Source: Prosthecobacter sp. (GTDB lineage Bacteria; Verrucomicrobiota; Verrucomicrobiia; Verrucomicrobiales; Verrucomicrobiaceae). Taken from it: a stretch of DNA of 64,000 nt. The translations under genes and the position numbers were made by a program. The notes beneath the pieces were generated by a model. The model made no database searches, was not told the DNA's origin, and was given only the letters and a program-made list of their open reading frames with translations. Below are positions 27,396-35,780 of the stretch, one piece after another. Numbering within the stretch: the stretch's first letter is position 1; each line of letters opens with the position of its first letter. Location: the NCBI GenBank assembly GCA_017853885.1, contig JAFMIR010000005.1:62001-126000 (forward strand), written 5' to 3'.

Positions 27396-27812
27396 ATGCC
27401 CGAATCGATTGCCGAACGCCGTTTTGTCACCGCCGCTGAAAAAGTGGATTTTGTTTCGCCTTGGACCCTCGAAGAGTGGCTCTGCCGCGGAGACATCGTC
27501 AACAACGAGCAACTGATGATGGTGCGGGCTAACATGCAGCCTGGTCGTAGCCATCCTTTCCACTCTCATCCAACCCGCGAGGAGCTCATTTATGTGATTT
27601 CCGGTAAAGCAGAGCAATGGGTGGGTCAGCAGAGGAAGATCCTCGGCCCTGGCGACATGGCTTTCATCCCGATGGGTGAGATTCATGGAACTTGGAATGC
27701 AGGTGACGAGATGCTCGTTTTCCTCGCCATTCTGTCCCCTGCCAAGGCCGAAGAGCCTGGTATCGTTGATCACAGCGAGGAGGAACCCTGGAAGTCAATA
27801 CGTGCAGCCTGA
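27396..27812 (+). CDS. Cupin-domain protein
   Basis: 138 residues forming one cupin barrel. Motif 1 is seen as HPFHSHPTREELIYVISG, with two histidines and a glutamate as metal ligands, and motif 2 as GDMAFIPMGEIHGTWN with the third histidine. Substrate unknown; such single-domain cupins include sugar isomerases, dioxygenases and binding proteins. Stands just upstream of phosphoglucomutase on the same strand, about 100 bases apart. Confidence 0.85.
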   Translation: MPESIAERRFVTAAEKVDFVSPWTLEEWLCRGDIVNNEQLMMVRANMQPGRSHPFHSHPTREELIYVISGKAEQWVGQQRKILGPGDMAFIPMGEIHGTWNAGDEMLVFLAILSPAKAEEPGIVDHSEEEPWKSIRAA

Positions 27813-27914
27813 GTGGTTGCCTTTGGGTAAAGAAATCAGCTTCCCGTCATCGCTGGGTATGGGGATTTGCCAAACCATGGCCTGCCGCTATCATCTGCGT
27901 TTTTCATTTTCCCC

Positions 27915-29879
27915 ATGTCGCTCGAAGCCACTCTCACCAGCGCCGCTGCCGCGGGCAAAATCCTAGAATCCACGCATCAAAACATTCTCGCTCTTCTCGC
28001 AGCGAGCCGTGAGCCGGTTTACAAGGTCAGCATCGAAGAACTCGCCGCTGCGGAAGAATGGGAGGAACTGAATGACCGCTTCTTTCAGGCCCTGAAATTC
28101 GGCACTGGCGGCCTTCGCGGTCGCACAATTGGCAAAGTGGTGACGAAAGCCGAGCGCGGCAAGGCTCAGGCGGATCAGCGCCCCGATCACCCCTGTGTCG
28201 GCACAAACGCGATGAATTTCTACAACGTGAGTCGAGCCACCCGCGGTCTCGTGGCCTACATCAAAGCTTACCGGGAAAAAGCTGGACTCAGCGGCAGGCC
28301 GTCCATTGTGTTTTCACATGACACGCGTCACTTCTCGCCGGAGTTCGCGCAGAAGTGTGCCAGAATTGCCATGGATCATGGGGCGGATGTTTATCTATTC
28401 GACGGATGCCGTGCGACGCCTGAAATGAGCTTTGCTGTGCGCCAGCTTCGCGCCGATGCCGGCGTGATGCTCACTGCTTCGCATAACCCACCGCATGACA
28501 ACGGTTACAAGGTAAACTTTAGCGATGGCGCGGGCATTGTGGAGCCACACGCCAAAGGCATCATCACTGAGGTGAATGCCATCAGAGACGAAGGTTACAC
28601 GCCGTTGCCCGCTGACCAGCAAGGCCAGCTGACCACGCTCGGTGCAGAAATGGACAAGCAGTATTTGGAGCGTGTCGAGACGATGATGCTCCAGCCGGAC
28701 CTTGTGCAGCAAAACGCAGCCAAAAAGCTCAAGATCGTTTACACCGCGCTGCATGGCACGGGTGGTGTTCTGGTGCCGGTGATCCTAAAGAAACTTGGCT
28801 TCAACTTCCTGACTGTGCCGGAGCAGGATGTGCGCGACGGCCGATTCCCGACCGTAAAATCACCGAACCCGGAAAACGCGTCTGCTTTGAAAATGGCCGT
28901 CGATTTGGCTGACAAGGAAGGTGCGGATATCATCATCGGCACCGATCCAGATTGTGACCGCATGGGCGTGGGCGTTCGCGATGCCAGCGGCAAGATGCAG
29001 CTTCTCACCGGTAACCAGACGGGTTCGCTCATGGGGTGGTATCGCCTCAAGACGATGTTTGATCTCGGCATCCTCAATGAGTCGAACAGGAAGAATGCTG
29101 TTTTTCTCAAGACTTTCGTTACCAGTCCCATGCAGGATGCTATCGCTGCCCTTTTTGGTGTGGCCTGTGTCAACACACTCACCGGCTTCAAGTGGATCAG
29201 TGCCAAACTGAACAAATACGAGAATGCCTTGCCTGCTGACATCCGTTTAAGGTATCGCGATCTCACGGCTGTTGAATCCCGCTCCGCACGTCTCCAGCAC
29301 AGCAAGTTCCTCGTCTTCGGTGGTGAGGAGAGCTACGGCTACATGGGCGATGACTTCAGTCGTGACAAGGATGGCAACGGCGCAGTCATCATGTTTGCCG
29401 AACTCGCCGCCTATGCGGCTTCCAAAGGCTTGACCGTCGCCGGTTTGCTCGACGAAGTGTATTGTGAAATCGGGTTTTTCATGGAGCGCAATGAAAGCGT
29501 CGTTTTTGAAGGCGCTGCTGGTGCCGCACAGATCCAAAAATTGGCTGACAGCTACGGCGCCAATCCGCCGAAGGAAGTCGATGGCAGCGCGGTGACCCGG
29601 GTGCGCGATTTTCGCAAGCCTGGCATCATCGATGAGGAAGGGGAGGCCGTTTCGACTGAAAAAATGCTCTTTGTCGATCTTGCTGACGGTCGCAGCTTTG
29701 CCGTGCGTCCCTCCGGCACGGAGCCGAAGATCAAATACTACCTGTTTGGCCGAGAAACACCTCTCGCTGGCCAGAAACTCAGCACTACCGATCTCAACAT
29801 CGCGAAGAAAAAAGTCGCAGCATCCCTCGCCAGCATGTGGGAAAAGCTCCGCACAGACATCGATGTGCGTTTGGCCTGA
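27915..29879 (+). CDS. Phosphoglucomutase/phosphomannomutase, long form
   Basis: 654 residues. The active-site serine loop is MLTASHNPPHDNGYK, the metal-binding loop GTDPDCDRMG, the sugar-binding loop GGEESYGYMG and the phosphate-binding loop RPSGTEPKIKYY. A longer N-terminus than short phosphomannomutases places it with PgcA-type enzymes that interconvert glucose 1- and 6-phosphate. Start at 27915 begins MSLEATL; earlier ATG at 27867 adds residues with no family support. A small gene overlaps its last codons in another frame. Confidence 0.93.
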   Translation: MSLEATLTSAAAAGKILESTHQNILALLAASREPVYKVSIEELAAAEEWEELNDRFFQALKFGTGGLRGRTIGKVVTKAERGKAQADQRPDHPCVGTNAMNFYNVSRATRGLVAYIKAYREKAGLSGRPSIVFSHDTRHFSPEFAQKCARIAMDHGADVYLFDGCRATPEMSFAVRQLRADAGVMLTASHNPPHDNGYKVNFSDGAGIVEPHAKGIITEVNAIRDEGYTPLPADQQGQLTTLGAEMDKQYLERVETMMLQPDLVQQNAAKKLKIVYTALHGTGGVLVPVILKKLGFNFLTVPEQDVRDGRFPTVKSPNPENASALKMAVDLADKEGADIIIGTDPDCDRMGVGVRDASGKMQLLTGNQTGSLMGWYRLKTMFDLGILNESNRKNAVFLKTFVTSPMQDAIAALFGVACVNTLTGFKWISAKLNKYENALPADIRLRYRDLTAVESRSARLQHSKFLVFGGEESYGYMGDDFSRDKDGNGAVIMFAELAAYAASKGLTVAGLLDEVYCEIGFFMERNESVVFEGAAGAAQIQKLADSYGANPPKEVDGSAVTRVRDFRKPGIIDEEGEAVSTEKMLFVDLADGRSFAVRPSGTEPKIKYYLFGRETPLAGQKLSTTDLNIAKKKVAASLASMWEKLRTDIDVRLA

Positions 29880-30048
29880 GAGGCGTCAATACATCCACGA
29901 ATGGCCACTCGAGGATTTCAACGAGCATCCTTGGGTCGCTAAGCGGTTTGAAGTTTCACATGAAGCTCTTCCATGGTGTCTTGACCATCTATGGCACAGC
30001 TTGGAAGGCAGGGTCTCGGCCACCAAAATCCAGCTTGAAGTCATCTGA
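29863..30048 (+). CDS. Small hypothetical protein overlapping the mutase end
   Basis: 61 residues beginning MCVWPERRQYIHEWPLED. The first 17 bases overlap the mutase stop in another frame, compatible with coupling. The composition, with many Trp, His and Glu residues (KRFEVSHEALPWCLDHLWHSLEG), reads like a folded small domain rather than noise. No family recognised. A short chance frame is the alternative. Confidence 0.5.
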   Translation: MCVWPERRQYIHEWPLEDFNEHPWVAKRFEVSHEALPWCLDHLWHSLEGRVSATKIQLEVI

Positions 30049-30071
30049 AATTTAAGAAACACTAAATAACT

Positions 30072-30905
30072 ATGAACTCGAAGCATTTTCTCTCACATGC
30101 TGCCTGCACCATGGGCTTTGTTTTTGTTTTGAGCACTTCAGTTTTGGCGCAGCAAGGCTACTACCAAGCACCTCCTCGTTACGCGCCCCCGCCTCCAAAC
30201 GGCTTCAATCAACAACCGCACTCTGTGCAGCGTGAGGGTCCACTCGGTTTCATCCCCAAAATGGGGCAGAAGCTCGGCAGCTGGGTGCGCCGTGCGTTCT
30301 ACGGGGAGCAACCCGCTTATGGCGGCTATTCCCAGCAGGCACCTCAACGCGGCTCTGTCTACGGTCAAAACGAAGCACGCCAATATTCCACTCCAGCGCC
30401 TAGCGGGCCTTATCAGCCATCGCCAAGCTATAAGACGCCATCCGCTGACTCAACCACCCAGCCGCAGGCACCGCGCTACAGTTATCCGCCAAATCAGTCT
30501 GCGGCTACGAAAACCATGCAGCCTCCTTCGAGCTCGCAGAATGCGTCAAAAAGCCAGACAACACCATCAAAGATCGAAGAGCCCAAATCGAAATCCGAAG
30601 TCGCGACTTCCAAGAGCAGCACAAAATCGACGAAGCCACCATCAGCCCCCACACAGCCAATCCAATCGAAAGAGCCTGAATTGGCGACTACGCGTCGTTC
30701 CGACTCTTTGAAGACCAAACAGGAACCGTTGGCGAATCCGTCTTCATCGGGCAACGCCGGTTCGTTTTTGAAGGGTAAAAAAACGGGTAAGCCTGGTCGA
30801 GTGATTAGCCCCTACCCACCATACAAAGAATTGGATATCACCGGCCTTGATAGCGGCTCTCTGGCCCTCGATCCAACAACGCAGAAGGTCTTTGAGGTGC
30901 CATAA
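30072..30905 (+). CDS. Exported proline/serine/glutamine-rich protein
   Basis: 277 residues with a signal peptide (ending VLA-Q). Most of the mature chain is low-complexity: YYQAPPRYAPPPP, repeated Gln-Pro-Ser stretches and Lys/Ser-rich parts. The end is more ordered: RVISPYPPYKELDITGLDSG, then SLALDPTTQKVFEVP. No enzyme motif. Probably a periplasmic or envelope protein. The same disorder-plus-short-motif pattern is common for verrucomicrobial secreted proteins, though I cannot name a family. Confidence 0.75.
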   Translation: MNSKHFLSHAACTMGFVFVLSTSVLAQQGYYQAPPRYAPPPPNGFNQQPHSVQREGPLGFIPKMGQKLGSWVRRAFYGEQPAYGGYSQQAPQRGSVYGQNEARQYSTPAPSGPYQPSPSYKTPSADSTTQPQAPRYSYPPNQSAATKTMQPPSSSQNASKSQTTPSKIEEPKSKSEVATSKSSTKSTKPPSAPTQPIQSKEPELATTRRSDSLKTKQEPLANPSSSGNAGSFLKGKKTGKPGRVISPYPPYKELDITGLDSGSLALDPTTQKVFEVP

Positions 30906-31070
30906 ACGGTTCTACAAACCGCTATGATATGCCTTGGATGATTTTCGAGGTGTTTTAAATATGCCATGCCCTGATTTTTTTCGCATTTGGGAAAAAAACT
31001 GGCTTCTGGCCTGCGCTTTGCTTGAAAAGAATGCACGGACAGTTTTTGGGTGCTGGCCGTTCCACCAACC

Positions 31071-32561
31071 ATGGCCAGTCAAGGATTCCAGCAGTTACAA
31101 ACACAAAAGCTCTCCATTGGGCCGCAGATGCAGCAGAGTCTGCAAATCCTGCAGGCACCCACTTTGGAGCTGCGTCAGATTATCCAGCAGGAGATTGAGG
31201 TGAACCCTGTGCTCGAACTGGAAGCACCTGAAACTTCGCTCGATGATGCCATACCCGATGATCCGGATGATCGTAGCGGGGGTGATGAGGACATAGCCCA
31301 GCTTACCCAGATGGATGAGGAATGGCGTGAATACTGGCAGCAGAGCCGTCAGCAGTCCGCAGCACGTCGCAGCGATGACCAAGAGCGTTGGCAGTTCATG
31401 ATGGATTCCATCGTGGCTCCCACAACACTGCAGGAGCATCTTGTTTCACAGCTTCATACCGCAGATGTGAAGAATGAGCGCATCGCATCACATGTCGAAT
31501 TTCTGATCGGCAATCTGGATGATCGTGGATTTCTCAATTCACGGATTGATGAAATCAGCCTGCAGCAAGCCATTTCTATCGATGAGCTTCGCGAAGCCAA
31601 AAATCTCCTACAGAGTTTTGACCCCGTCGGCATTGGCTCCGAAGACCTTCGTGAGTGCCTCATGTTTCAGTTGGAGCGCCTCGGTAAGAAGGGCACATTA
31701 CCTTGGCGTGTGCTTGACCAGCATCTCGACGATCTGGCCAACAAGCGTTATCCTGTGATTGCTCGGAAGCTTGGTGTGCCGGTGGACCAAATCTCTCGTG
31801 CCGCCGATCTCATTGGCACGCTGGATCCACGCCCTGCACAGCGTTTCGCTGTTTCAGAAAACAACTACGTCACACCTGATGTAGTTGTTGAAAAGCTCAA
31901 TGGCGAATGGGTGGCCGTCATGATGAACGATGACCTTCCGCGATTGCGCATCAGCAACACCTACAAAGATCTGCTCAGTCAGTCACAGAGCACTGGTGAG
32001 GTTCGCGATTATGTGCGTGACAAGATTCGCGGTGGCAAATTTCTCATCCGTTGCATCCATCAGCGCCAGCAGACCATTCACAAGATTTCCACGGAGATCC
32101 TCCGCCATCAGCGTGACTTCCTCGACAAGGGCCTTGGGCATCTCAAATCTCTCAACATGGCCACCGTGGCGGCCGACGTCGGTGTGCATGAGACGACCGT
32201 GAGCCGGGCCATCGCCGGTAAATACATCGCCACGCCGCATGGAGTCTTTGAGCTGAAATACTTTTTCACACACGGTGTTAAGACGGAGTCTGGCGAGGAT
32301 ATGAGCAACACCAGTGTAAAAAAGGCGATCGCAGAACTCGTCCGTAACGAAGCCAAGCACAAGCCGCTCAGTGATGATAAGCTTGCCGTGCTGCTCGACA
32401 AACAGGGCATCAAAGTTGCCCGTCGCACCATCGCAAAATATCGTGAAGCGTTAGGCATCCTACCCAGCCATCTACGAAAGGAATTCGTGGCCGTGCCGCC
32501 CAAGGCTCCCAAGATTCGCCAGCCGAAGGCATCGTCTGTTTCGGAGGATGCGAAGCCTTAA
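31071..32561 (+). CDS. rpoN: RNA polymerase sigma-54 factor
   Basis: 496 residues. Region I is glutamine-rich (QKLSIGPQMQQSLQILQ), followed by an acidic region II, the core-binding domain (SFDPVGIGSEDLRECL), the helix-turn-helix (ETTVSRAIAGKYI) and the RpoN box ARRTIAKYRE. It directs transcription from -24/-12 promoters with the help of AAA+ activators. No activator gene is in the window. The ATG at 31071 is 7 codons after an alternative TTG and begins the conserved region. Confidence 0.97.
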   Translation: MASQGFQQLQTQKLSIGPQMQQSLQILQAPTLELRQIIQQEIEVNPVLELEAPETSLDDAIPDDPDDRSGGDEDIAQLTQMDEEWREYWQQSRQQSAARRSDDQERWQFMMDSIVAPTTLQEHLVSQLHTADVKNERIASHVEFLIGNLDDRGFLNSRIDEISLQQAISIDELREAKNLLQSFDPVGIGSEDLRECLMFQLERLGKKGTLPWRVLDQHLDDLANKRYPVIARKLGVPVDQISRAADLIGTLDPRPAQRFAVSENNYVTPDVVVEKLNGEWVAVMMNDDLPRLRISNTYKDLLSQSQSTGEVRDYVRDKIRGGKFLIRCIHQRQQTIHKISTEILRHQRDFLDKGLGHLKSLNMATVAADVGVHETTVSRAIAGKYIATPHGVFELKYFFTHGVKTESGEDMSNTSVKKAIAELVRNEAKHKPLSDDKLAVLLDKQGIKVARRTIAKYREALGILPSHLRKEFVAVPPKAPKIRQPKASSVSEDAKP

Positions 32562-32762
32562 GCGGCTCTTGGGTGAGGTCTAAAGCCTTTGGGGTCACCA
32601 CCTCGTCTTGCTGTTAGGTGACTCATGGGTTGCGCTAGGCATGAAATGAGCGTTTTACGGAATCAAGTCGACATCGACAGCTGAAATGGTTGCCACAATC
32701 ATTTCATGGCGGATGTATGAGCAAGCTCATCCCTTGGATCCAAGGGATAAAAAGCTGTCTTC

Positions 32763-33092
32763 TTGAAAACCACGCTCATCCTCTTTTCCGCGCTTTCCTT
32801 TCTTGCTTACGGATCGGCATGTTTTTTTTCGAGGCGCATGAAGCAGGAGTTTCTTCGCTACCGTCTCGCTTCACAGCGCGTCACCGTGGGTGTTTTGCAG
32901 TGGCTTGCGGGCATCGGCCTGCTGGCGGGAATGAGCCAGCCGTGGATGGGGCAAGCAGCAGCAGCTGGACTAGCGCTTATGATGCTGGTCGCCAGCATCG
33001 TGCGCATTCAAATCAAGGACACTTTGCTGCAAACCGTCCCTGCGCTCTTTTATCTGGCACTCAACATCTATCTCTGCGTTGCAGGATTCTGA
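32763..33092 (+). CDS. Small DoxX-like membrane protein
   Basis: 109 residues, likely from a TTG start (LKTTLILFSALSF). Four hydrophobic helices; RRMKQEFLRYRLASQRVTVGVLQ lies between the first and second. This length and layout fit DoxX-like proteins. It is convergent with a second, similar protein at 33105, whose helices have the same order. Function unknown. Confidence 0.65.
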   Translation: MKTTLILFSALSFLAYGSACFFSRRMKQEFLRYRLASQRVTVGVLQWLAGIGLLAGMSQPWMGQAAAAGLALMMLVASIVRIQIKDTLLQTVPALFYLALNIYLCVAGF

Positions 33093-33104
33093 TCCGCAAG
33101 CCGC

Positions 33105-33467
33105 TTACATCAGGGCGATGATGACACACATCACTAGCACTGCAAGAGAGGGGAGCGCTTTGCTGAAAGGATCTTTTACTTTCAAGTGCATGAAGAACGC
33201 TCCCAGCATGAGTATTCCCATGCCAACTGCCGCAGGTTGTGCCAGACTGGAAAACCAGAGCGAGGCTAGCAACGCTAAGGCAAAGCCAATCTTCAACGTG
33301 CCGATGAGGCAAAAAATCGGGAAGGGAAACCCGTAGACGTCGAACTCCTCACGCAAGTTTTTCGCATCCTTGCCACGATACGCTGTCGCCTGATCGCGGC
33401 GCAGGATCCACACGTTTAGTATGCCAAGTGCCACGATGAGTTTCAGAGCAATGAGGAAATAGTCCAT
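33105..33467 (-). CDS. Small DoxX-like membrane protein
   Basis: 120 residues, four hydrophobic helices. The segments LREEFDVYGFPFPIFCLIGTLK and LGAFFMHLKVKDPFSKALPS match the DoxX-like pattern seen in the neighbour at 32763 (KQEF ... VRIQIKDTLLQTVPA), so the two may be diverged copies in convergent orientation. Start ATG at 33467 is used because the residues before it do not fit the first helix. Confidence 0.7.
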   Translation of the reverse strand: MDYFLIALKLIVALGILNVWILRRDQATAYRGKDAKNLREEFDVYGFPFPIFCLIGTLKIGFALALLASLWFSSLAQPAAVGMGILMLGAFFMHLKVKDPFSKALPSLAVLVMCVIIALM

Positions 33468-33712
33468 GGTGATGAGGTAGACGATCCCTATTTGGTGAGA
33501 TCCATCTGCCAACAAGCGTGCTTCACCCGCTCTAAAACTGCAACCAAATACCTAGCAAGGCTTTCAGTCTTCTTCCTCGTGTTACAATGGGTTTCGATTT
33601 TGCATGAGACATTCAAGGTGGATCATCTCGTTTTCGCGTTCTTGATCTCCACTTCAATCATCGGTTGGATGATCTGCCATCACTCAGAACCCAAATCCGT
33701 TCTACATGAGCT

Positions 33713-34798
33713 TCATTTGACCAAACTCAGCTTCCATGGATAACGGCGGTCGGCATTCCATTCACCAACGTAGATATCGCCGACAGCGTCCACGTAGAGA
33801 TCGTGGCAGTGTTTGAAGATGGATTCGATTTGATGCATCGGCTGGAGCTTGCCATCGGTGTAGATGGGTTGGCTGCCGCCAGGAGCGCTGAGAACGCGTT
33901 TGTTTTTGCGGTCGAGTACTAGGACGAAGCCAGACTGGTTGAGCTTTTTGCCAGTGCCGTTCTCTTTGCTCCAGCAGACGGCAGTGTAGATCTTGTCGTC
34001 TCGAAAGACGAGCTGACCCGCGAAGGTGCCCGGCAGATCAATGGTATCCACATACGTTCCATCGAGCGTGAAGGCCTTGATCTGGCTCTGGCTGCGTGAT
34101 GGAACCCATACCAGCGGACCGCGCGGATCGGTCGCATCGATGGAGATACCGTGCGCGTTGCTGAGATTCGCGGCGTCTTTCGTGGGGCCGCCCCATTTTT
34201 GGATGAGCTTACCCTCCAGTGTGAACTCATAGACGAAGTTCGATCCGTAACCGTCTGCGATCAGCAGAGTGCCACTGGGCGTGTAAGCCGCGTCACAAGG
34301 CATGAATTTTCCTTCGTTGATGCCGAGCTCCTGCGGTGTGGGGAACTTGCGCACTAGGTCGCCCGCTGTGGTCAATAGGGTGACGCGTCCTTGTCCCGCC
34401 TTCGGATTCCATCCCTCCGCAGCAAAGTGCCAGCCGCAGTCGATGTGCAGCAGATATTCGACTCCGTTTTTTTCGAAAATCTCCAGTCCATGACCCCCGC
34501 CGAGCCCCTTGCTGATCGATCGCACGTAGCGACCATCCTTCTCGAATACAATGAAGTCATTCTGCGGATGATCGGTGACGAGGTAGATACGCCCGTCGCG
34601 CCCCTCAGCGAGCGCATGTGAATTGATCACCGGAGCGATCGCGGGATCGGCCTTGGCCCATTTCATGTCTACGCGATAGCGGGCCGGGCCGTGGCCGATG
34701 GTCATGCCATCGGTAGAGACGGCATTTTCCTGAGCGGTCACATCGGCAACGAGAAGAGCGAAACTGGCGAAAAGCAGTCGTGGGACGTAAATTAACAT
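33713..34798 (-). CDS. Exported NHL-type beta-propeller protein
   Basis: 361 residues with a signal peptide (ending VTA-Q). Repeated blades of the type DGRIYLVTDH, SGTLLIADGYGSNFVYEF, DLYVDAVGDIYVGEW give a six-bladed NHL propeller. The family includes peptidyl-alpha-hydroxyglycine amidating lyase-like and binding proteins; catalytic identity is not clear. Divergent from the Rrf2 regulator with 150 bases of AT-rich DNA between. Confidence 0.82.
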   Translation of the reverse strand: MLIYVPRLLFASFALLVADVTAQENAVSTDGMTIGHGPARYRVDMKWAKADPAIAPVINSHALAEGRDGRIYLVTDHPQNDFIVFEKDGRYVRSISKGLGGGHGLEIFEKNGVEYLLHIDCGWHFAAEGWNPKAGQGRVTLLTTAGDLVRKFPTPQELGINEGKFMPCDAAYTPSGTLLIADGYGSNFVYEFTLEGKLIQKWGGPTKDAANLSNAHGISIDATDPRGPLVWVPSRSQSQIKAFTLDGTYVDTIDLPGTFAGQLVFRDDKIYTAVCWSKENGTGKKLNQSGFVLVLDRKNKRVLSAPGGSQPIYTDGKLQPMHQIESIFKHCHDLYVDAVGDIYVGEWNADRRYPWKLSLVK

Positions 34799-34925
34799 GA
34801 CTGTTAATCATACGAACTTACCATCGCTATGCAATCAGCCCACCGCCATTGACCGAAATTCGGATTGAAGGCCCTTGCATCAATTCAAGTCATGGGTTCA
34901 ATTCAAAATCCTACTTGCTAAGTGT

Positions 34926-34940
34926 ATATTAGTAAAATAT
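34926..34940 (+). promoter_or_regulatory. AT-rich inverted repeat before the Rrf2 regulator
   Basis: ATATT-AGTAA-AATAT, a 5-5-5 inverted repeat, 8 bases before the regulator ATG, inside an unusually AT-rich stretch. A direct repeat TCAATTCAA is at 34880 and 34898. An autoregulatory site for the Rrf2 protein is a guess based on position. Confidence 0.35.
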
Positions 34941-34948
34941 GTATTATA

Positions 34949-35491
34949 ATGAAACTCACCAAACGAGGAGAATATGCGCTTCGCACCCTGATCCGGCTCG
35001 GCATTGCTGACCGGCAGGGAGAGGGCGTGATCTCGGTCTCGACGCTCGCGGATCAGGAGCGGCTGCCGTTCAAGTTTCTCGAGGCGATCCTCTTTGAGCT
35101 GCGGCAGGCGGGTTATGTGGAAAGCCTCCGTGGCAAGCACGGCGGCGCACGGCTCGCGAAGCCGGCGAAGTCGATCAAGATGGGCGATGTCGTGCGGCTG
35201 ATCGACGGCAAGCTCGCGCCCATCGGCTGCGCTAGCGAGACGGAGTATGAAAAGTGTACCTGCCCCGACGAGGAGCACTGCGGGCTCCGGATGCTCATGA
35301 TCGATGTGCGCAACGCCATCGCGAACATCCTCGACCGCTACACACTCGACCACGTCGTCGAGGTCACGCTGCGAAAACAGGAGCAGCAGGCCGCCGCGAC
35401 ACGCAAAGCCGCCAAAAAGAAGTCTTCCAAAACCCTCCACGCTGATCCCGCCGACGGCTTCCTCGCCGCGCTGCTTTCACCCGCCACCTGA
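34949..35491 (+). CDS. Rrf2-family transcription regulator, probable sulfur/cysteine regulator
   Basis: 180 residues. The winged helix begins MKLTKRGEYALRTLIRLG and contains ISVSTLADQERLPFKFLEAIL and VESLRGKHGGARLAKP, all usual for Rrf2. A cysteine set, CASETEYEKCTC and EHCGLR, stands where Fe-S-binding Rrf2 proteins carry ligands. The C-terminal tail is basic. Genes downstream encode sulfate uptake and CysK, so a CymR-like role (a cysteine-status repressor that in Bacillus partners with CysK) is likely. Seven bases separate it from the YezD-like gene. Confidence 0.9.
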   Translation: MKLTKRGEYALRTLIRLGIADRQGEGVISVSTLADQERLPFKFLEAILFELRQAGYVESLRGKHGGARLAKPAKSIKMGDVVRLIDGKLAPIGCASETEYEKCTCPDEEHCGLRMLMIDVRNAIANILDRYTLDHVVEVTLRKQEQQAAATRKAAKKKSSKTLHADPADGFLAALLSPAT

Positions 35492-35497
35492 CGCGCC

Positions 35498-35689
35498 ATG
35501 AGCCAGACCCTTGCCCCATCTTCCATCGAGCCTTGGCTCGAAATCGTCCGCCAGAAAGTCGCCGCCATGCGCTTCGGCTCCGTGCAGATCGTCGTCCATG
35601 AAGGACGCGTCACGCAGGTCGAGAGCACGGAAAAGACGCGCTTCGCCGCGGATGAAGCTCCCGCACCACGCCGCACCTCGCGGCCTTGA
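35498..35689 (+). CDS. Small YezD-like (DUF2292) protein
   Basis: 63 residues. WLEIVRQKVAAMRFGSVQIV followed by HEGRVTQVESTEKTRF is the DUF2292 core. Such proteins are found in sulfur-assimilation operons, including yezD in the Bacillus CymR regulon. Molecular role unknown. It shares the promoter of the Rrf2 gene by spacing and supports the cysteine-regulation reading of this cluster. Confidence 0.85.
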   Translation: MSQTLAPSSIEPWLEIVRQKVAAMRFGSVQIVVHEGRVTQVESTEKTRFAADEAPAPRRTSRP

Positions 35690-35780
35690 TCCCCTTTCCG
35701 CCTACTGCACCCGCAGGGGCCTCCGAAAACACTCTTGCTGACGCCGACCGGACCACCGGAAGCCGACGCCCGCAAGAACC

